A stretch of DNA of 64,000 bases, taken from positions 5,225,001 through 5,289,000 of the forward strand of contig NZ_CP021425.1 in NCBI RefSeq assembly GCF_002162375.1. Direction: 5' to 3'. Positions 28,535-38,053 of the stretch are shown here, piece by piece. A program made the position numbers and the translations under genes. Origin of the DNA: Oleiphilus messinensis (lineage in GTDB: Bacteria; Pseudomonadota; Gammaproteobacteria; Pseudomonadales; Oleiphilaceae). Position 1 is the stretch's first letter, and every line of letters starts with the position of its first letter. The notes beneath the pieces are model-generated. The model ran no database searches, had not been told where the DNA came from, and worked only from the letters and a program-made list of their open reading frames with translations.

Positions 28535-31500
28535 CTAGTTCCCTTTAGAAAGCAACTCAAAAATCAACCGCCCAAATTTTTCAGCCTTGGCCGGATCTGA
28601 CAATAATTGCATCATTTGATCCTGATGGGCATCACCACTGGCAATAACGGCATCATCCAGGGCTTTGCCGAAGTCACCCAACATTGCTTGCTCTGCCGTG
28701 TTATTTGCAATTTGGCTCATTACCGTTGGGTTTTCTCTCACCTTATCGCGGATGGTGTAAGCGTAATTCACCATGTCTTGATCGGTCAGGTTGTCGGTAA
28801 TAAACACTTCGTTTAGCCGCGCAATAATGCGCGAAAGCAGCTCTTCTTTTTTGTCTTTGGGTTTCGCCGTACCGATGGCATCACCTGGCTCGAGCCGATA
28901 GTCCGCCGTATCTTCTTTAAGCTGGAGATCTTGCTGGCGAATTTTAGACAGTCGATAGTGGCTTAGAATAACGCTTTCGAGGTCAATATCATCGTCATCG
29001 ATGCTTTCTTCTCTTAACATGGGCCGCAGATTACGGGCATACAGACTGAGTTTTTCGAGGTCTTTATCGTTGTAGTCAATAATCTGAGACATAAACTCGT
29101 AAAAGCGTACAAACGACCCCAAATCCTTTTTAAAAACTTCTAACGCACTTTTTTCCTGAGCACATTCTTTGAGACTGTTCTCGGCGTTGGCAATCAGTAC
29201 CGCATCGCCGGTTTGCTTGGTGCGCTCAAACATCATCTTGGCCTGCTTAAAGGCCTCTACCGCAGATTTATAGCGTTTAGTCCAACGATCTACGGCTGGT
29301 TTGCTGATATTGGCCAGGGCTGCGTTACTTTTGCTTTTACTGTAAAACGCTTCACAAAATTGCTCGACCTCCTGCCATTGGAAAATACCGGCCACTCGCA
29401 GTTTATTAAACAGGTCATCTACCAGATTCGGGTCGGAAATGTCCGCCAGCTCTGCGGTTTGATAATAGGGCTGAAAGGCCGAGAGGATATCATCCGGGTC
29501 ATTAAAGAAGTCCAGTACAAACGTGCCTGTGTCGGCTTTTCCAGGATAAGTGCGATTTAACCGCGATAAGGTTTGCACGCACTCTACCCCACCGAGTTTT
29601 TTATCCACATACATGGCACAGAGCTTGGGCTGATCAAACCCGGTTTGGAACTTATTGGCAACAATCATTACCTGGTAGTCTTCCGAGTCAAAGGCCTTGC
29701 GCATATCCCGCCCTTTCAAGTTCGGGTTCATATTGCCTTCAGTGTACTTCTCGCCCAGCAATGCTTCGGCATTTGGATCTTTCTCGTTAAACTCCACATC
29801 CCCGGAAAATGCGACCATTGCATGAATATGTTGGTAGCCTTTTTCGGTGATATATTTATCAAATCCCAGCTTGTAGCGCACCGCCTCCTTACGCGAACCG
29901 GTCACGACCATCGCTTTGGCTTGCCCGTTTAGCAAACGCGCTACATTCACCTTGAAGTGCTCAACAATTACCTGCACTTTCTGGGCGATATTGTAGTCAT
30001 GAAGACGCACCCATTGATTCAACCTCACCTTGGCTTTCTTACTATCCACCTCTTCGTCACTGGCCTTCATCTTCATCGCAAGTTGATAAGCCACTTTGTA
30101 ATTGGTGTAGTTTTTCAACACATCCAGAATAAAGCCTTCCTCGATAGCCTGGCGCATACTGTAAACATGAAACGCTTCGGGCTTGTTATCAACAGCAGAG
30201 GGAAGCTCAGGGTTTGGTAAACGACCAAACAGTTCCAATGTTTTTGCCTTGGGTGTGGCAGTAAAAGCAAAGTAACTCAGGTTATTTGATTGCCTACGAG
30301 CAGCAACCGCCGCATCGAGAATGTCTTCGGTGCTCAGCTCTTCTTCTGTGGCCTCTTTTGCCTCCAGCATCAACACCTCTTTAAGTTGCCTTGCCGTTGA
30401 ACCAGTCTGGGACGAATGGGCTTCATCGGCGATAATGGCGTAATGACGTGCTTTCAGGCTGACACTGTTCTCAATCGCTTTCAACACATAGGGAAAGGTT
30501 TGAATCGTCACGATAATAATAGGCTGTGCGGCTTCCAAGGCATTCGCCAGCTTTTCAGACTTCGAACCTTCACCTTCTTTGCGGTTAATACGGCCCACAA
30601 CCCCATCCACATGTTCGAACTGGTAAATGGTGTCTTGTAGCTGATCATCAAGCACGGTGCGGTCGGTAATAATAATCACCGAGTTAAACACCTTATCTCC
30701 CATTGCATCCCTCAACCCGGACAGCTGATGAGCAGTCCAGGCGATGGAGTTAGACTTCCCTGAACCGGCACTATGCTGAATGAGATAACGCTGACCGGGG
30801 CCATGTGCTTTAGCAGATTCAATCAGACTATTGACCACATCCCACTGATGATAGCGGGGGAAAATCAGCGTTTCTTTTTTGTATTTACGCCCTTCCCAGT
30901 CTTCTTTTTCCTCGATTTGAAGATGAATAAAGCGACCAAGAATATTTAACAGGTTATCGGGCCGCAGCACTTCGTTCCACAAATAATCCGTGGCGTATTG
31001 ATGCGGGTTATCAGGCACATCATTACCTGCGCCTCCTTCTTTGGTGCCTTTGTTAAAGGGCAGAAAAAAGGTGTCTTCCCCTTCCAGGCGGGTCGCCATG
31101 TAGACTTCATATTGGCTAACCGCAAAGTGCACCAGGGCACCTCGCTTAAAGGTCAGTATGGGTTCCGGCTTCTTGGTGGCCGGATCGATGGGCAGGCGCG
31201 TGGTTTTGTATTGCTTGATGGCGTTGTGCACCGCCTGCTTCATCTCAGATTTCAATTCCAGTGTCGCTACCGGCAAACCATTAACAAACAACACCAGATC
31301 GATTCGCCAGCGTTTCGCCTTTGGACTATCTGCCTCGGCTACTTCGCCTTTATCGGCGCACCAGGGGCTGTAAACAAGCTCTGGCACGACGCGCAAGCGA
31401 TTATGTCGATAATTCGCCAGGGCATCTTCATTCAGTGTGTGTTCTGGCTTGAACTGACAGAGAAAAAACCGTGTACCACGATCTTTAACCGGGTGGCGCA

Positions 31501-31789
31501 ATACCCCCAGCGTGCCGAAGGTGCGAAGTTCTTTATTATCGGCATTGGGGTCGGCCTTATTGAGTTGCGTGGCCACACGCTGTAAGAACTTTTGCTCTGG
31601 ATTATTCGGATAGACCGCACAGAACTTTTGCCATTGTTCATGCTGAGTATCTTGCACAAAGCCGAGTACATCCTCTTCATATAAGGCCAGTTCTCGGTTG
31701 TAACCGTCTGGTTTGCCCAACAGCCAACCATTGGCTTGCAGGTGTTGAATCATTTCATTCTGAAACGCAAACTCCGATGTGCTTGCCAT
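28535..31789 (-). CDS. hsdR: type I restriction endonuclease subunit R
   Basis: HsdR cuts and translocates DNA in the HsdR2M2S complex. The 1084-residue product has a PD-(D/E)XK nuclease (RIDLVLFVNGLPVATLELKS, about residues 170-190), then SF2 translocase motifs: Walker A HSAGSGKS, IIADEAHSSQTG, FAFTATPK, and motif VI region LSRLNRTYPGK. A helical C-terminus contacts HsdM. The ATG at 31787-31789 has an AGGAGC site. It is the last gene of hsdM-hsdS-hsdR. An A-rich AATAACAAGAA precedes its ribosome binding site. Confidence 0.95.
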   Translation of the reverse strand: MASTSEFAFQNEMIQHLQANGWLLGKPDGYNRELALYEEDVLGFVQDTQHEQWQKFCAVYPNNPEQKFLQRVATQLNKADPNADNKELRTFGTLGVLRHPVKDRGTRFFLCQFKPEHTLNEDALANYRHNRLRVVPELVYSPWCADKGEVAEADSPKAKRWRIDLVLFVNGLPVATLELKSEMKQAVHNAIKQYKTTRLPIDPATKKPEPILTFKRGALVHFAVSQYEVYMATRLEGEDTFFLPFNKGTKEGGAGNDVPDNPHQYATDYLWNEVLRPDNLLNILGRFIHLQIEEKEDWEGRKYKKETLIFPRYHQWDVVNSLIESAKAHGPGQRYLIQHSAGSGKSNSIAWTAHQLSGLRDAMGDKVFNSVIIITDRTVLDDQLQDTIYQFEHVDGVVGRINRKEGEGSKSEKLANALEAAQPIIIVTIQTFPYVLKAIENSVSLKARHYAIIADEAHSSQTGSTARQLKEVLMLEAKEATEEELSTEDILDAAVAARRQSNNLSYFAFTATPKAKTLELFGRLPNPELPSAVDNKPEAFHVYSMRQAIEEGFILDVLKNYTNYKVAYQLAMKMKASDEEVDSKKAKVRLNQWVRLHDYNIAQKVQVIVEHFKVNVARLLNGQAKAMVVTGSRKEAVRYKLGFDKYITEKGYQHIHAMVAFSGDVEFNEKDPNAEALLGEKYTEGNMNPNLKGRDMRKAFDSEDYQVMIVANKFQTGFDQPKLCAMYVDKKLGGVECVQTLSRLNRTYPGKADTGTFVLDFFNDPDDILSAFQPYYQTAELADISDPNLVDDLFNKLRVAGIFQWQEVEQFCEAFYSKSKSNAALANISKPAVDRWTKRYKSAVEAFKQAKMMFERTKQTGDAVLIANAENSLKECAQEKSALEVFKKDLGSFVRFYEFMSQIIDYNDKDLEKLSLYARNLRPMLREESIDDDDIDLESVILSHYRLSKIRQQDLQLKEDTADYRLEPGDAIGTAKPKDKKEELLSRIIARLNEVFITDNLTDQDMVNYAYTIRDKVRENPTVMSQIANNTAEQAMLGDFGKALDDAVIASGDAHQDQMMQLLSDPAKAEKFGRLIFELLSKGN

Positions 31790-31899
31790 GTGGTGCTCCT
31801 GATATTCTTGTTATTCCTGTTCGATGCTATTCAATCGGTGCCAACGCCTTGACCAACGCCTGGATTTCCTGTTCTTCCATAGGCTCCAACGGGTATCCC

Positions 31900-32478
31900 T
31901 CACTTTAGATCAATACGCGGTTCAGCCATGACTTTACTAAGAAAGTTCTGCTGATCGGCCAGGCGCTTGTTAAATTCTTCCGGCGAATAAATGGTCGGGT
32001 TGACCGATCGCTGCAGTTGCGCTTCCGCCGGTTCCAACAGTTCCATGATCTCGCTATAACTCAAATCATCCCCCACCAGCATCACATCCACGTCGCTACC
32101 CGCATGTTCCTCGCCTTTCGCCAGCGACCCGTAAATAAACGCCAGAGCCAAACCGGGCAATAAGGTTGCCAGGGCTTGCTGCACAACACTTGCCACCCCC
32201 ACGGTTTTTCCCACCAAGCCTTTCAACTCTGCAAATATCGGGCATGCCGGATTGGCTTGATAGTGGCTCTGATTGCCTTGCCGCGTTAGCGTAACAATCC
32301 CCGCATCAGTGAGTCTGGCTAACTCCCGGCTTACCGCCCCCTTGCCCACACCAGCACGACGCACCACCTCATTGAGAAAAAAACTCTGCTGCGGCTGGCC
32401 GAATAATAGCCCTAATACTTTCTGTTGCGTGCGCGTAAACAAGGCATCGGCTAACTTCGAATTTTCTGCTGCCATCAT
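31900..32478 (-). CDS. winged-helix regulator fused to a MNT-type nucleotidyltransferase
   Basis: A 192-residue two-domain protein. The N-terminal ~90 residues form a winged helix (FLNEVVRRAGVGKGAVSRELARLTDAGIVTLTR). Residues about 110-150 contain the minimal nucleotidyltransferase motif FIYGSLAKGEEHAGSDVDVM, that is GS-x10-D-x-D. HTH-NTase proteins are common near defence genes; some NTase domains AMPylate HEPN toxins, but no HEPN gene is adjacent. Four phased palindromes directly upstream are its probable operator. It interrupts the hsdS-hsdR order and may control hsdR. Confidence 0.85.
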   Translation of the reverse strand: MMAAENSKLADALFTRTQQKVLGLLFGQPQQSFFLNEVVRRAGVGKGAVSRELARLTDAGIVTLTRQGNQSHYQANPACPIFAELKGLVGKTVGVASVVQQALATLLPGLALAFIYGSLAKGEEHAGSDVDVMLVGDDLSYSEIMELLEPAEAQLQRSVNPTIYSPEEFNKRLADQQNFLSKVMAEPRIDLK

Positions 32479-32497
32479 GTTTTATTCCATCATCAGT

Positions 32498-32578
32498 CCC
32501 ATATTGGGTACTATAGACCCCAAAATAGGACCGATCAATGCAAAGTCTCATTTTGGGTACGATATCCCCCATATTGGG
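32498..32578 (-). promoter_or_regulatory. four-site operator array upstream of the HTH-NTase gene
   Basis: Related 11-mers CCCATATTGGG (32498), CCCAAAATAGG (32519), CTCATTTTGGG (32547) and CCCATATTGGG (32568) have start spacings of 21, 28 and 21 bp. Several are followed by a partly conserved tail (TACTATA, GACCGAT, TACGATA). Consensus CCCAWWWTGGG. The array begins 20 bp upstream of the ATG of the winged-helix gene, so autoregulation is the simplest reading. Confidence 0.7.
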
Positions 32579-32691
32579 ACCGATATATTGGCTTCGATCT
32601 GTTGTCGCAAATCACGCTCCAGGCTGGCCGTGCTGCCGGTGAGCTCATGTGCCTGATCTCCCTCCAGAGAAAACAGTTTGCTATCGCTCAT
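32548..32691 (-). pseudogene. N-terminal stump of a DUF5655-like gene
   Basis: An ATG overlapping the hsdS stop (ATGA at 32688-32691) opens a 47-codon frame reading MSDSKLFSLEGDQAHELTGS and then LERDLRQQIEAN. This matches the N-terminus of DUF5655 proteins, which often sit inside type I restriction operons and have NucS-like nuclease character. Homology appears to end near 32590, where the operator array begins. The rest of the gene, normally around 300 codons, is missing, apparently displaced by the HTH-NTase module. Confidence 0.6.
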
Positions 32692-34025
32692 GAGGTAGCC
32701 TCTTGCAGTGAATCGCTAGAATAATTGGTTGCCGCACCCTCAGGTGGCTGCCAATCTCGGACATCGATTTTGCCGGTGACAGCTGCGGAGATTAGGGCTG
32801 AGCGGCGCTCTGTTAACAAACTTGATACTTTATCTGCCTGCTCAATTAGAGCATCCATTTTCCCGAGTTTTATAGATAAAACCTCTAAAATTTTCTTCTG
32901 CTCTTCTAGACTCGGCAAAATAAAGTTCATTTTAGCCAGTATAGAAATATAGATATGTTTTATTGTTGTCCCTCCTGCATCAAAGATCATTTTGCTTTGG
33001 TAGTCTGCTCCCATAAAGGCTATTGATAAAAATTCAGGTAACACCTTCATCTTATCTAATCTCAAGAGAGCAACCGACTGACTGATACAAGCCTCATACT
33101 CGCCATGAAATACAACTACACGTCCCAATGTTCCGTCCTTAGTAAGCAATACATCGCCTTTTTCAGGCTTACTTTTTGGCGATAGCAACGTATTGAATGC
33201 TTCTTGAGAAGTACACCTTGCTTCTTCATACTTAATCCTGCCAAATTCAATATCTGTAGCAGTAAGCATGTAAGGGCCTTCGCTCGTTGAGGGCATTGGG
33301 TTTGTAAAACCATAAGAGATAAATTCACACATCCAACCAACTCGGGTTACCTCCCAACCCTCCGGCACCTCCCCCAACCACTCGACACCTGAGTCGCGCA
33401 TGGGGGCATTGGGGTTAAGGCCTTTGGTGACGGCGTGGCTGATGACTGCCTGGCGTTTTTCTTTGAGTAGTTTGATGAGCTGTTGTTGTTTTTCGATCAG
33501 GGTGTCGATTTTGGTGGTTTCGTGGTCGAGGAAATTGGCGATTTTTTTCTGGATGCTGGCTTGAGGAAAAACAACTTTATAGGGAGCAATCTGTTGTGTA
33601 GAAAGCTGACCTATAGCAGAGCTTTGCACCTTAAAGTCAATTACCGCGTTTATGAAATATGCAAAAAACTTGCAACTACAATCATTCAATGGTGACAAAA
33701 CAAGCAAGCGAATGATTGCATCAAAAGGATGGTCTCTAAAAGCAGCAAACCCAACTTCCCCTCTACCACTTACAGTAATTGAATGGGCATTAAAGAAATA
33801 CTTACTCGTATATCCGTATATGGATTTATCATCGTTCGCATTTGTGTATATTGGGTACGGGTGGCTTTCCGATTGCACTTCAGAAAAATATTCCGCTTTA
33901 AGATCCCCCCCAGCTTTAATCTCAAACAACTTAGATATAGATGCCTCTTCCCAATCTGAAGGAATCTGATCTATGTAGTCAATTTCAACCGTCTTATACT
34001 CTGGATACGCCTGATACCTACTCAT
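32688..34025 (-). CDS. hsdS: type I restriction specificity subunit S
   Basis: HsdS reads the bipartite target sequence and bridges two HsdM subunits. The 445-residue protein has two target-recognition domains, each followed by a helical spacer: SIQKKIANFLDHETTKIDTL with LLKEKRQAVISHAVTKG, and LEEQKKILEVLSIKLGKMD with ERRSALISAAVTGKIDVRDW. The MSRYQAYPEYK start at 34025 has an AGGAGG site and was preferred to an extension to 34142. Its stop overlaps the start of the DUF5655-like stump. Confidence 0.92.
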   Translation of the reverse strand: MSRYQAYPEYKTVEIDYIDQIPSDWEEASISKLFEIKAGGDLKAEYFSEVQSESHPYPIYTNANDDKSIYGYTSKYFFNAHSITVSGRGEVGFAAFRDHPFDAIIRLLVLSPLNDCSCKFFAYFINAVIDFKVQSSAIGQLSTQQIAPYKVVFPQASIQKKIANFLDHETTKIDTLIEKQQQLIKLLKEKRQAVISHAVTKGLNPNAPMRDSGVEWLGEVPEGWEVTRVGWMCEFISYGFTNPMPSTSEGPYMLTATDIEFGRIKYEEARCTSQEAFNTLLSPKSKPEKGDVLLTKDGTLGRVVVFHGEYEACISQSVALLRLDKMKVLPEFLSIAFMGADYQSKMIFDAGGTTIKHIYISILAKMNFILPSLEEQKKILEVLSIKLGKMDALIEQADKVSSLLTERRSALISAAVTGKIDVRDWQPPEGAATNYSSDSLQEATS

Positions 34026-34151
34026 AAACACATCCTCCTGATGAGGATTTTTTGTCGAGAGCAAGGCTCCAGGGAGCGCAGCGAAGGAGCGTACTTTTAG
34101 TACGTGACTGAGTGAGCACCGCAGCAACGCGGCTATCGGCAAAAAAGGCCA

Positions 34152-36488
34152 TCAGGAGTGCACCTCACGCAACAACGCCATAATCTCCGCACTCACCTTA
34201 TCCAAATCGGCATCAATCTCTTCCAGGTCTCTGGGTGGCTGATAGACGTAGAAATGACGATTGAACGGTATCTCGTAACCGACGATGCCGATCTCGCCAT
34301 CTTTATCGTCTCTTTTGCTGGCGTCGATCCAGGCGTCGGGGACGTGGGGTTGTACTTCTTTCTGGAAGTAGGCCTCATTGGTCGCATCGACCGGTTGTGA
34401 TGGGTCTAGGGGCACGTTTTCATTATCCCGCAAATTGCCATCGGCTTTATACTCAATGGTTTTACCGTTTACTTCAAACAATCCATAAAGTGGGTTGGCA
34501 GGTGCTTTGTGAATCTTTTTGATGACCTTTTCAGCTTCCGGATTTATCCAGCTAACAGCGGTAGTGATTTGCTTTTTCTCGTTGGTGTCCAGCTTGATAT
34601 CTTTGGCTTTGCAGGCGGTTTTTAACACGTCTTCATAGGTGTTCATGTCATCACATTGATCGGTGCCAATATGCTGCTGCAACTGTTTTGCTTTGAGCAA
34701 TAGCTGCTTTTGCGTGAGCCAGGTTTTGCTATCGAGCAGGTCTTTGATTTTGGCTTCTTTCAGGTCACTAAAGTGCGCTTTCAGGTATTTACGAATAGCT
34801 TCTTTGTGCTCGTCTAACGCGCCATAGTTTTCGCAGGTTTCGTCGTCTGACCAATGCTCGCCATAGGTGTCGTAAATCCACTTCATGGGTGCTTCCAGCG
34901 GTTTGGCAGCAAAGCGCAGCGTTGCAATACGTTCATCACTAAATTGATAGCTTTCCCGCAAAGGCCGCTCAATGGTAATACGACGATAGCCAAACTCATG
35001 GTTTTTGAAAATTTTACTGGCGAAGGTTTTGGGGGCTTCGGTTTTCGCAGTGGTGGATTGTCTACCACGGTTACTTTTCTGCTCGGCGGGCTTATCTAAC
35101 GCTCTTGCATCCACCACTTCAAAGGCACCGAATGTGCGAGTAATGGTACGAATATCCTCATCACTCATTTCATTGCGTTTGCTACCTAACGACTTACGCA
35201 TTTTTTTGAAGAGGTTTATACCGTTGATTAACTGTACCTGGCCTTTACGTTCTTCGGGTTTCTTATTCGATAACACCCACACATAGGTGGCAATGCCGGT
35301 GTTGTAGAACATATCGGTGGGTAAGGCGACAATGGCTTCCAGCAAGTCAGCTTCGAGAATATAACGACGAATCTCACTCTCGCCGGAGCCTGCACCGCCG
35401 GTAAACAGAGGTGATCCGTTGAGGATAATCCCAATACGACCACCTCCGTCTTGCTTGTCTCTCAGTTTGCTTAGCAAGTGTAAGAGAAACAACAGAGAAC
35501 CGTCAGAAACACGAGGTAAGCCAGGGCCGAAACGACCGTCGAAGCCTTTTAAGCTGTGTTCATCTTTGATGTCTTTTTCGATCTTTTTCCAGTCCACGCC
35601 AAAAGGTGGGTTGGAAAGCATGTAGTCGAACTGTTGGTTAAAGAGCTGGTCGTTAGACAGCGTGTTACCCAGTTTAATGTTGTTTACTTCCTGCCCTTTG
35701 ATCAGCATGTCGGCTTTACAGATGGCATAGCTTTCTGGGTTGAGCTCCTGACCAAAGGCAACGATACGAGCATTTGGGTTGAGTTCGTGCACGTATTCCA
35801 TACCAGACGATAAAAATCCACCAGTGCCCGCTGTAGGATCGTATATGGTCCGAATGATGCCCGGCTTGGTCAGTGCTTCGTCGTCTTCCATAAACACCAG
35901 AGAGGTGGTCAGGCGTACGATGTCGCGCGGGGTAAAGTGTTCACCCGCTGTTTCGTTAGAGCCTTCTGCAAAGCGCCGGATAAGTTCTTCGAACACCAGC
36001 CCCATATCATGGTTAGAAATGGCTTTTGGACTTAAATCGGTCTGACGGACTTTTTGTACGATCAGATAGAGCAAGTTAGCATCGCTGAGCTGGCCGACAA
36101 ACTCACGGAAGTTGAAGTATTCAAAAATCTCGCGGGCGTCTTTAGAAAAAGACAAAATGTAAGATTCCAGGTTAGCGGCTATGCCGGATTCCCCCAGGCG
36201 AGACAGGTCCATTTTTGAGGTATTGTAAAAACTCAGCCCATCAGTGGCCCGCAGTAATAACTTCTCTTGGGCCTCTTCTTGCAATCCCATTTGCTGAACA
36301 CGTTCGTATGCTTCTAATACGGCCTCTTTCTTATCGGCCAGTACACACTCAAGCCGGCGTAACAGGGTAAATGGCAGGATGATGCGGCCATATTGGGATT
36401 GTTTGAAATCACCGCGGAGAAGATCAGCGATAGACCAGCAGTAAGCGGCCAGGTTATTTGGGGTTTGTACGTTTTCGTTAGTTGTCAT
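34152..36488 (-). CDS. hsdM: type I restriction modification DNA methyltransferase subunit M
   Basis: HsdM methylates adenine N6 with S-adenosylmethionine. The 778-residue product has the N-terminal HsdM helical domain, [17 protein letters not shown], motif [15 protein letters not shown], and catalytic motif IV NPPFG. A C-terminal extension of about 250 residues (from EYGRHW-like segments onward) makes it longer than E. coli HsdM. It is the first gene of the hsd operon and is separated from hsdS by a 126-bp structured linker. Confidence 0.94.
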   Translation of the reverse strand: MTTNENVQTPNNLAAYCWSIADLLRGDFKQSQYGRIILPFTLLRRLECVLADKKEAVLEAYERVQQMGLQEEAQEKLLLRATDGLSFYNTSKMDLSRLGESGIAANLESYILSFSKDAREIFEYFNFREFVGQLSDANLLYLIVQKVRQTDLSPKAISNHDMGLVFEELIRRFAEGSNETAGEHFTPRDIVRLTTSLVFMEDDEALTKPGIIRTIYDPTAGTGGFLSSGMEYVHELNPNARIVAFGQELNPESYAICKADMLIKGQEVNNIKLGNTLSNDQLFNQQFDYMLSNPPFGVDWKKIEKDIKDEHSLKGFDGRFGPGLPRVSDGSLLFLLHLLSKLRDKQDGGGRIGIILNGSPLFTGGAGSGESEIRRYILEADLLEAIVALPTDMFYNTGIATYVWVLSNKKPEERKGQVQLINGINLFKKMRKSLGSKRNEMSDEDIRTITRTFGAFEVVDARALDKPAEQKSNRGRQSTTAKTEAPKTFASKIFKNHEFGYRRITIERPLRESYQFSDERIATLRFAAKPLEAPMKWIYDTYGEHWSDDETCENYGALDEHKEAIRKYLKAHFSDLKEAKIKDLLDSKTWLTQKQLLLKAKQLQQHIGTDQCDDMNTYEDVLKTACKAKDIKLDTNEKKQITTAVSWINPEAEKVIKKIHKAPANPLYGLFEVNGKTIEYKADGNLRDNENVPLDPSQPVDATNEAYFQKEVQPHVPDAWIDASKRDDKDGEIGIVGYEIPFNRHFYVYQPPRDLEEIDADLDKVSAEIMALLREVHS

Positions 36489-36674
36489 TATGGATTCTTA
36501 GTCAGTAAATTCCGTTTACCACTTAAAATAATAGTGGATAATAATAAATTGGCCCGAACTTTAAAGGCCCACGGAGGCTTTAATCAAGCGATAAATGGTC
36601 TAAATGGCCTGACTAATTGAGAAATAATGGGCATGGTGGCTATAAAATCAGCATCAACCACCGCACTATGCGGA

Positions 36675-36700
36675 CAAAAAAATAGCGCTGTCAAAGCGCT
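36675..36700 (-). terminator. intrinsic terminator for the 36.7-37.5 kb gene
   Basis: Read leftwards, AGCGCT-TTGAC-AGCGCT is followed by A and a run of seven Ts. It sits 35 bp past the stop of the hypothetical gene and upstream of hsdM, and separates the two transcripts. Confidence 0.8.
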
Positions 36701-36734
36701 AAATGGGAAACGTTAACAGCCCCTAATAATCACG

Positions 36735-37460
36735 CTAATCCAGCAACACCGTTCCATCTGAATCAGGCTCGGCGTCATTTGCACTGGCCGTTTGACACCA
36801 TGTGTCTGAGCTGACGTCAGTTGATGAGAGAACTGGGCGAAAGGTGTGGTGTGTAGCCGGGTTTGAGCACATTTTATCGAGTTCCTCATTACTTATCCGC
36901 AGCACTTTAATATGATCCTCAATGATCGATTGGCGGCCCCGAACGAAGGGGTATAAAACGTTGGGTTCATCATCATGGGTACAGATGAGGATATGATTGG
37001 GATTGAGGCTGGTAGCGATCGATGCCTCAATATAATCCAGACTGCCTTGCCGTTCGAGATAAGTTTGCAGAACAACATCCCAGCTTTGAAACGCCTCACA
37101 GCGGGGTTCAACCTCCCCCCAACGACTCAGAATAATCCCATTACGTGGCATCTCACCGCGACGGTGCCAATAGCACAGGACACACTGCAAAAGCATTTGA
37201 GACTCTAAGCAATCACCAACCAGAATTAAGGGCATATCCGGGCGGCTCCGTGCATACAGATAACGGTAAATTGCGATCGCGTCGTTAAACAGAGATGTGT
37301 GTTTTTGGGGCTGTGTAGCCTGATGAGGGAAGAGCCGACCAAAGAAGCAAGCTCGATAATCCACGAGTCGGAAGTATTTCAGCTCGCCGACAAAAAATCC
37401 CCCATCTTGCAATAAAATGAACTGTAGAGATGAAGGGCCACAACTGCTCGCTCGTATCAC
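36735..37460 (-). CDS. hypothetical protein, possibly alpha/beta-hydrolase-like
   Basis: A 241-residue protein that I do not recognise. It has a fold pattern hinting at an alpha/beta hydrolase: MPLILVGDCLESQMLLQCVL places GDCLE where a nucleophile elbow would lie, and NHILICTHDDEPNVLYPF resembles the strand and acidic loop before a late Asp. The last 45 residues are Ser/Asp/Thr-rich and probably disordered. There is no signal peptide. It has its own terminator, and an AT-rich imperfect palindrome (37467-37496) lies just upstream of the start. Confidence 0.5.
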   Translation of the reverse strand: MIRASSCGPSSLQFILLQDGGFFVGELKYFRLVDYRACFFGRLFPHQATQPQKHTSLFNDAIAIYRYLYARSRPDMPLILVGDCLESQMLLQCVLCYWHRRGEMPRNGIILSRWGEVEPRCEAFQSWDVVLQTYLERQGSLDYIEASIATSLNPNHILICTHDDEPNVLYPFVRGRQSIIEDHIKVLRISNEELDKMCSNPATHHTFRPVLSSTDVSSDTWCQTASANDAEPDSDGTVLLD

Positions 37461-37527
37461 AAATGCCCTCTCTTATTATTATCGTAATAATGAGAGACCA
37501 TAGTAATTAGAAACAGTATCAGGCCCT

Positions 37528-37579
37528 ATGTGAAATCAAGACACAGGAGTGTGATATCAGGACAACCGCACAGGCCAAT
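37528..37579 (+). repeat. 52-bp direct repeat, copy 1
   Basis: Starts ATGTGAAATCAAGACACAGG and ends CACAGGCCAAT. An almost identical copy (one mismatch, A/G) lies at 40682-40733 in the same orientation. The pair encloses the toxin-antitoxin genes and IS607-like copy 1. Confidence 0.9.
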
Positions 37580-37718
37580 CATTTTTGCTCGTATTGGAAT
37601 TCCTTGGAATCAGCTCCATGGAGAGAAAGGATTGATGCGAAACCAAAGCGCAACCTGCCACTTGGAGAGGTTAGTTGTAATCTTCTTGTATCAGAAGCCA
37701 GGAAACGTGGCGAATTCA

Positions 37719-38042
37719 TCAGGCCACGTGGCTTAGAAATTCATCTGCGGAGTGGATACCTTCACGATCCTGACAGATTTTAAAAAGACGAAACAGGTTC
37801 TTAGCTGTGGCGTTGCCATTTGCACTCACCATGCGGCGTAAACCGGCTTCCTGCATTTGTAGATCTTTTGCTACTTCACCAAAAGCCTGAGTGCCATTGA
37901 GATAATCACGTAATAGAGAATTACCAACAACGATATCACCTTCAAGGTATGACTCTAGCGCCTCCAGCAATAATCCTTTGCGGTATTCAGGATCTTTACA
38001 TAGCTCCATGACGGTATCTTTAAATTCACGAGTTAAAGCCAT
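37719..38042 (-). CDS. HigA-like antitoxin / DNA-binding addiction module protein
   Basis: A 107-residue helical protein with a Cro/C1-type HTH (FGEVAKDLQMQEAGLRRMVSANGNATAKNLFRLFKIC) typical of putative addiction-module antidote proteins. It lies 11 bp downstream of a RelE/ParE-superfamily toxin. The toxin-first order is that of HigBA-type systems. The antitoxin would neutralise the toxin and repress the operon, probably at the TAATAAC-N6-GTTATTA palindrome upstream. Confidence 0.82.
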   Translation of the reverse strand: MALTREFKDTVMELCKDPEYRKGLLLEALESYLEGDIVVGNSLLRDYLNGTQAFGEVAKDLQMQEAGLRRMVSANGNATAKNLFRLFKICQDREGIHSADEFLSHVA

Positions 38043-38053
38043 CGTCTGTTACC

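Noticed and set aside
32273-32656. 127-codon plus-strand ORF opposite the HTH-NTase gene
   Set aside because: Runs antisense through the winged-helix coding region and the operator array; no recognisable domain.
37528-37579. 52-bp repeat as an integron attC site
   Set aside because: No RYYYAAC/GTTRRRY core pair, and no integrase in the window.
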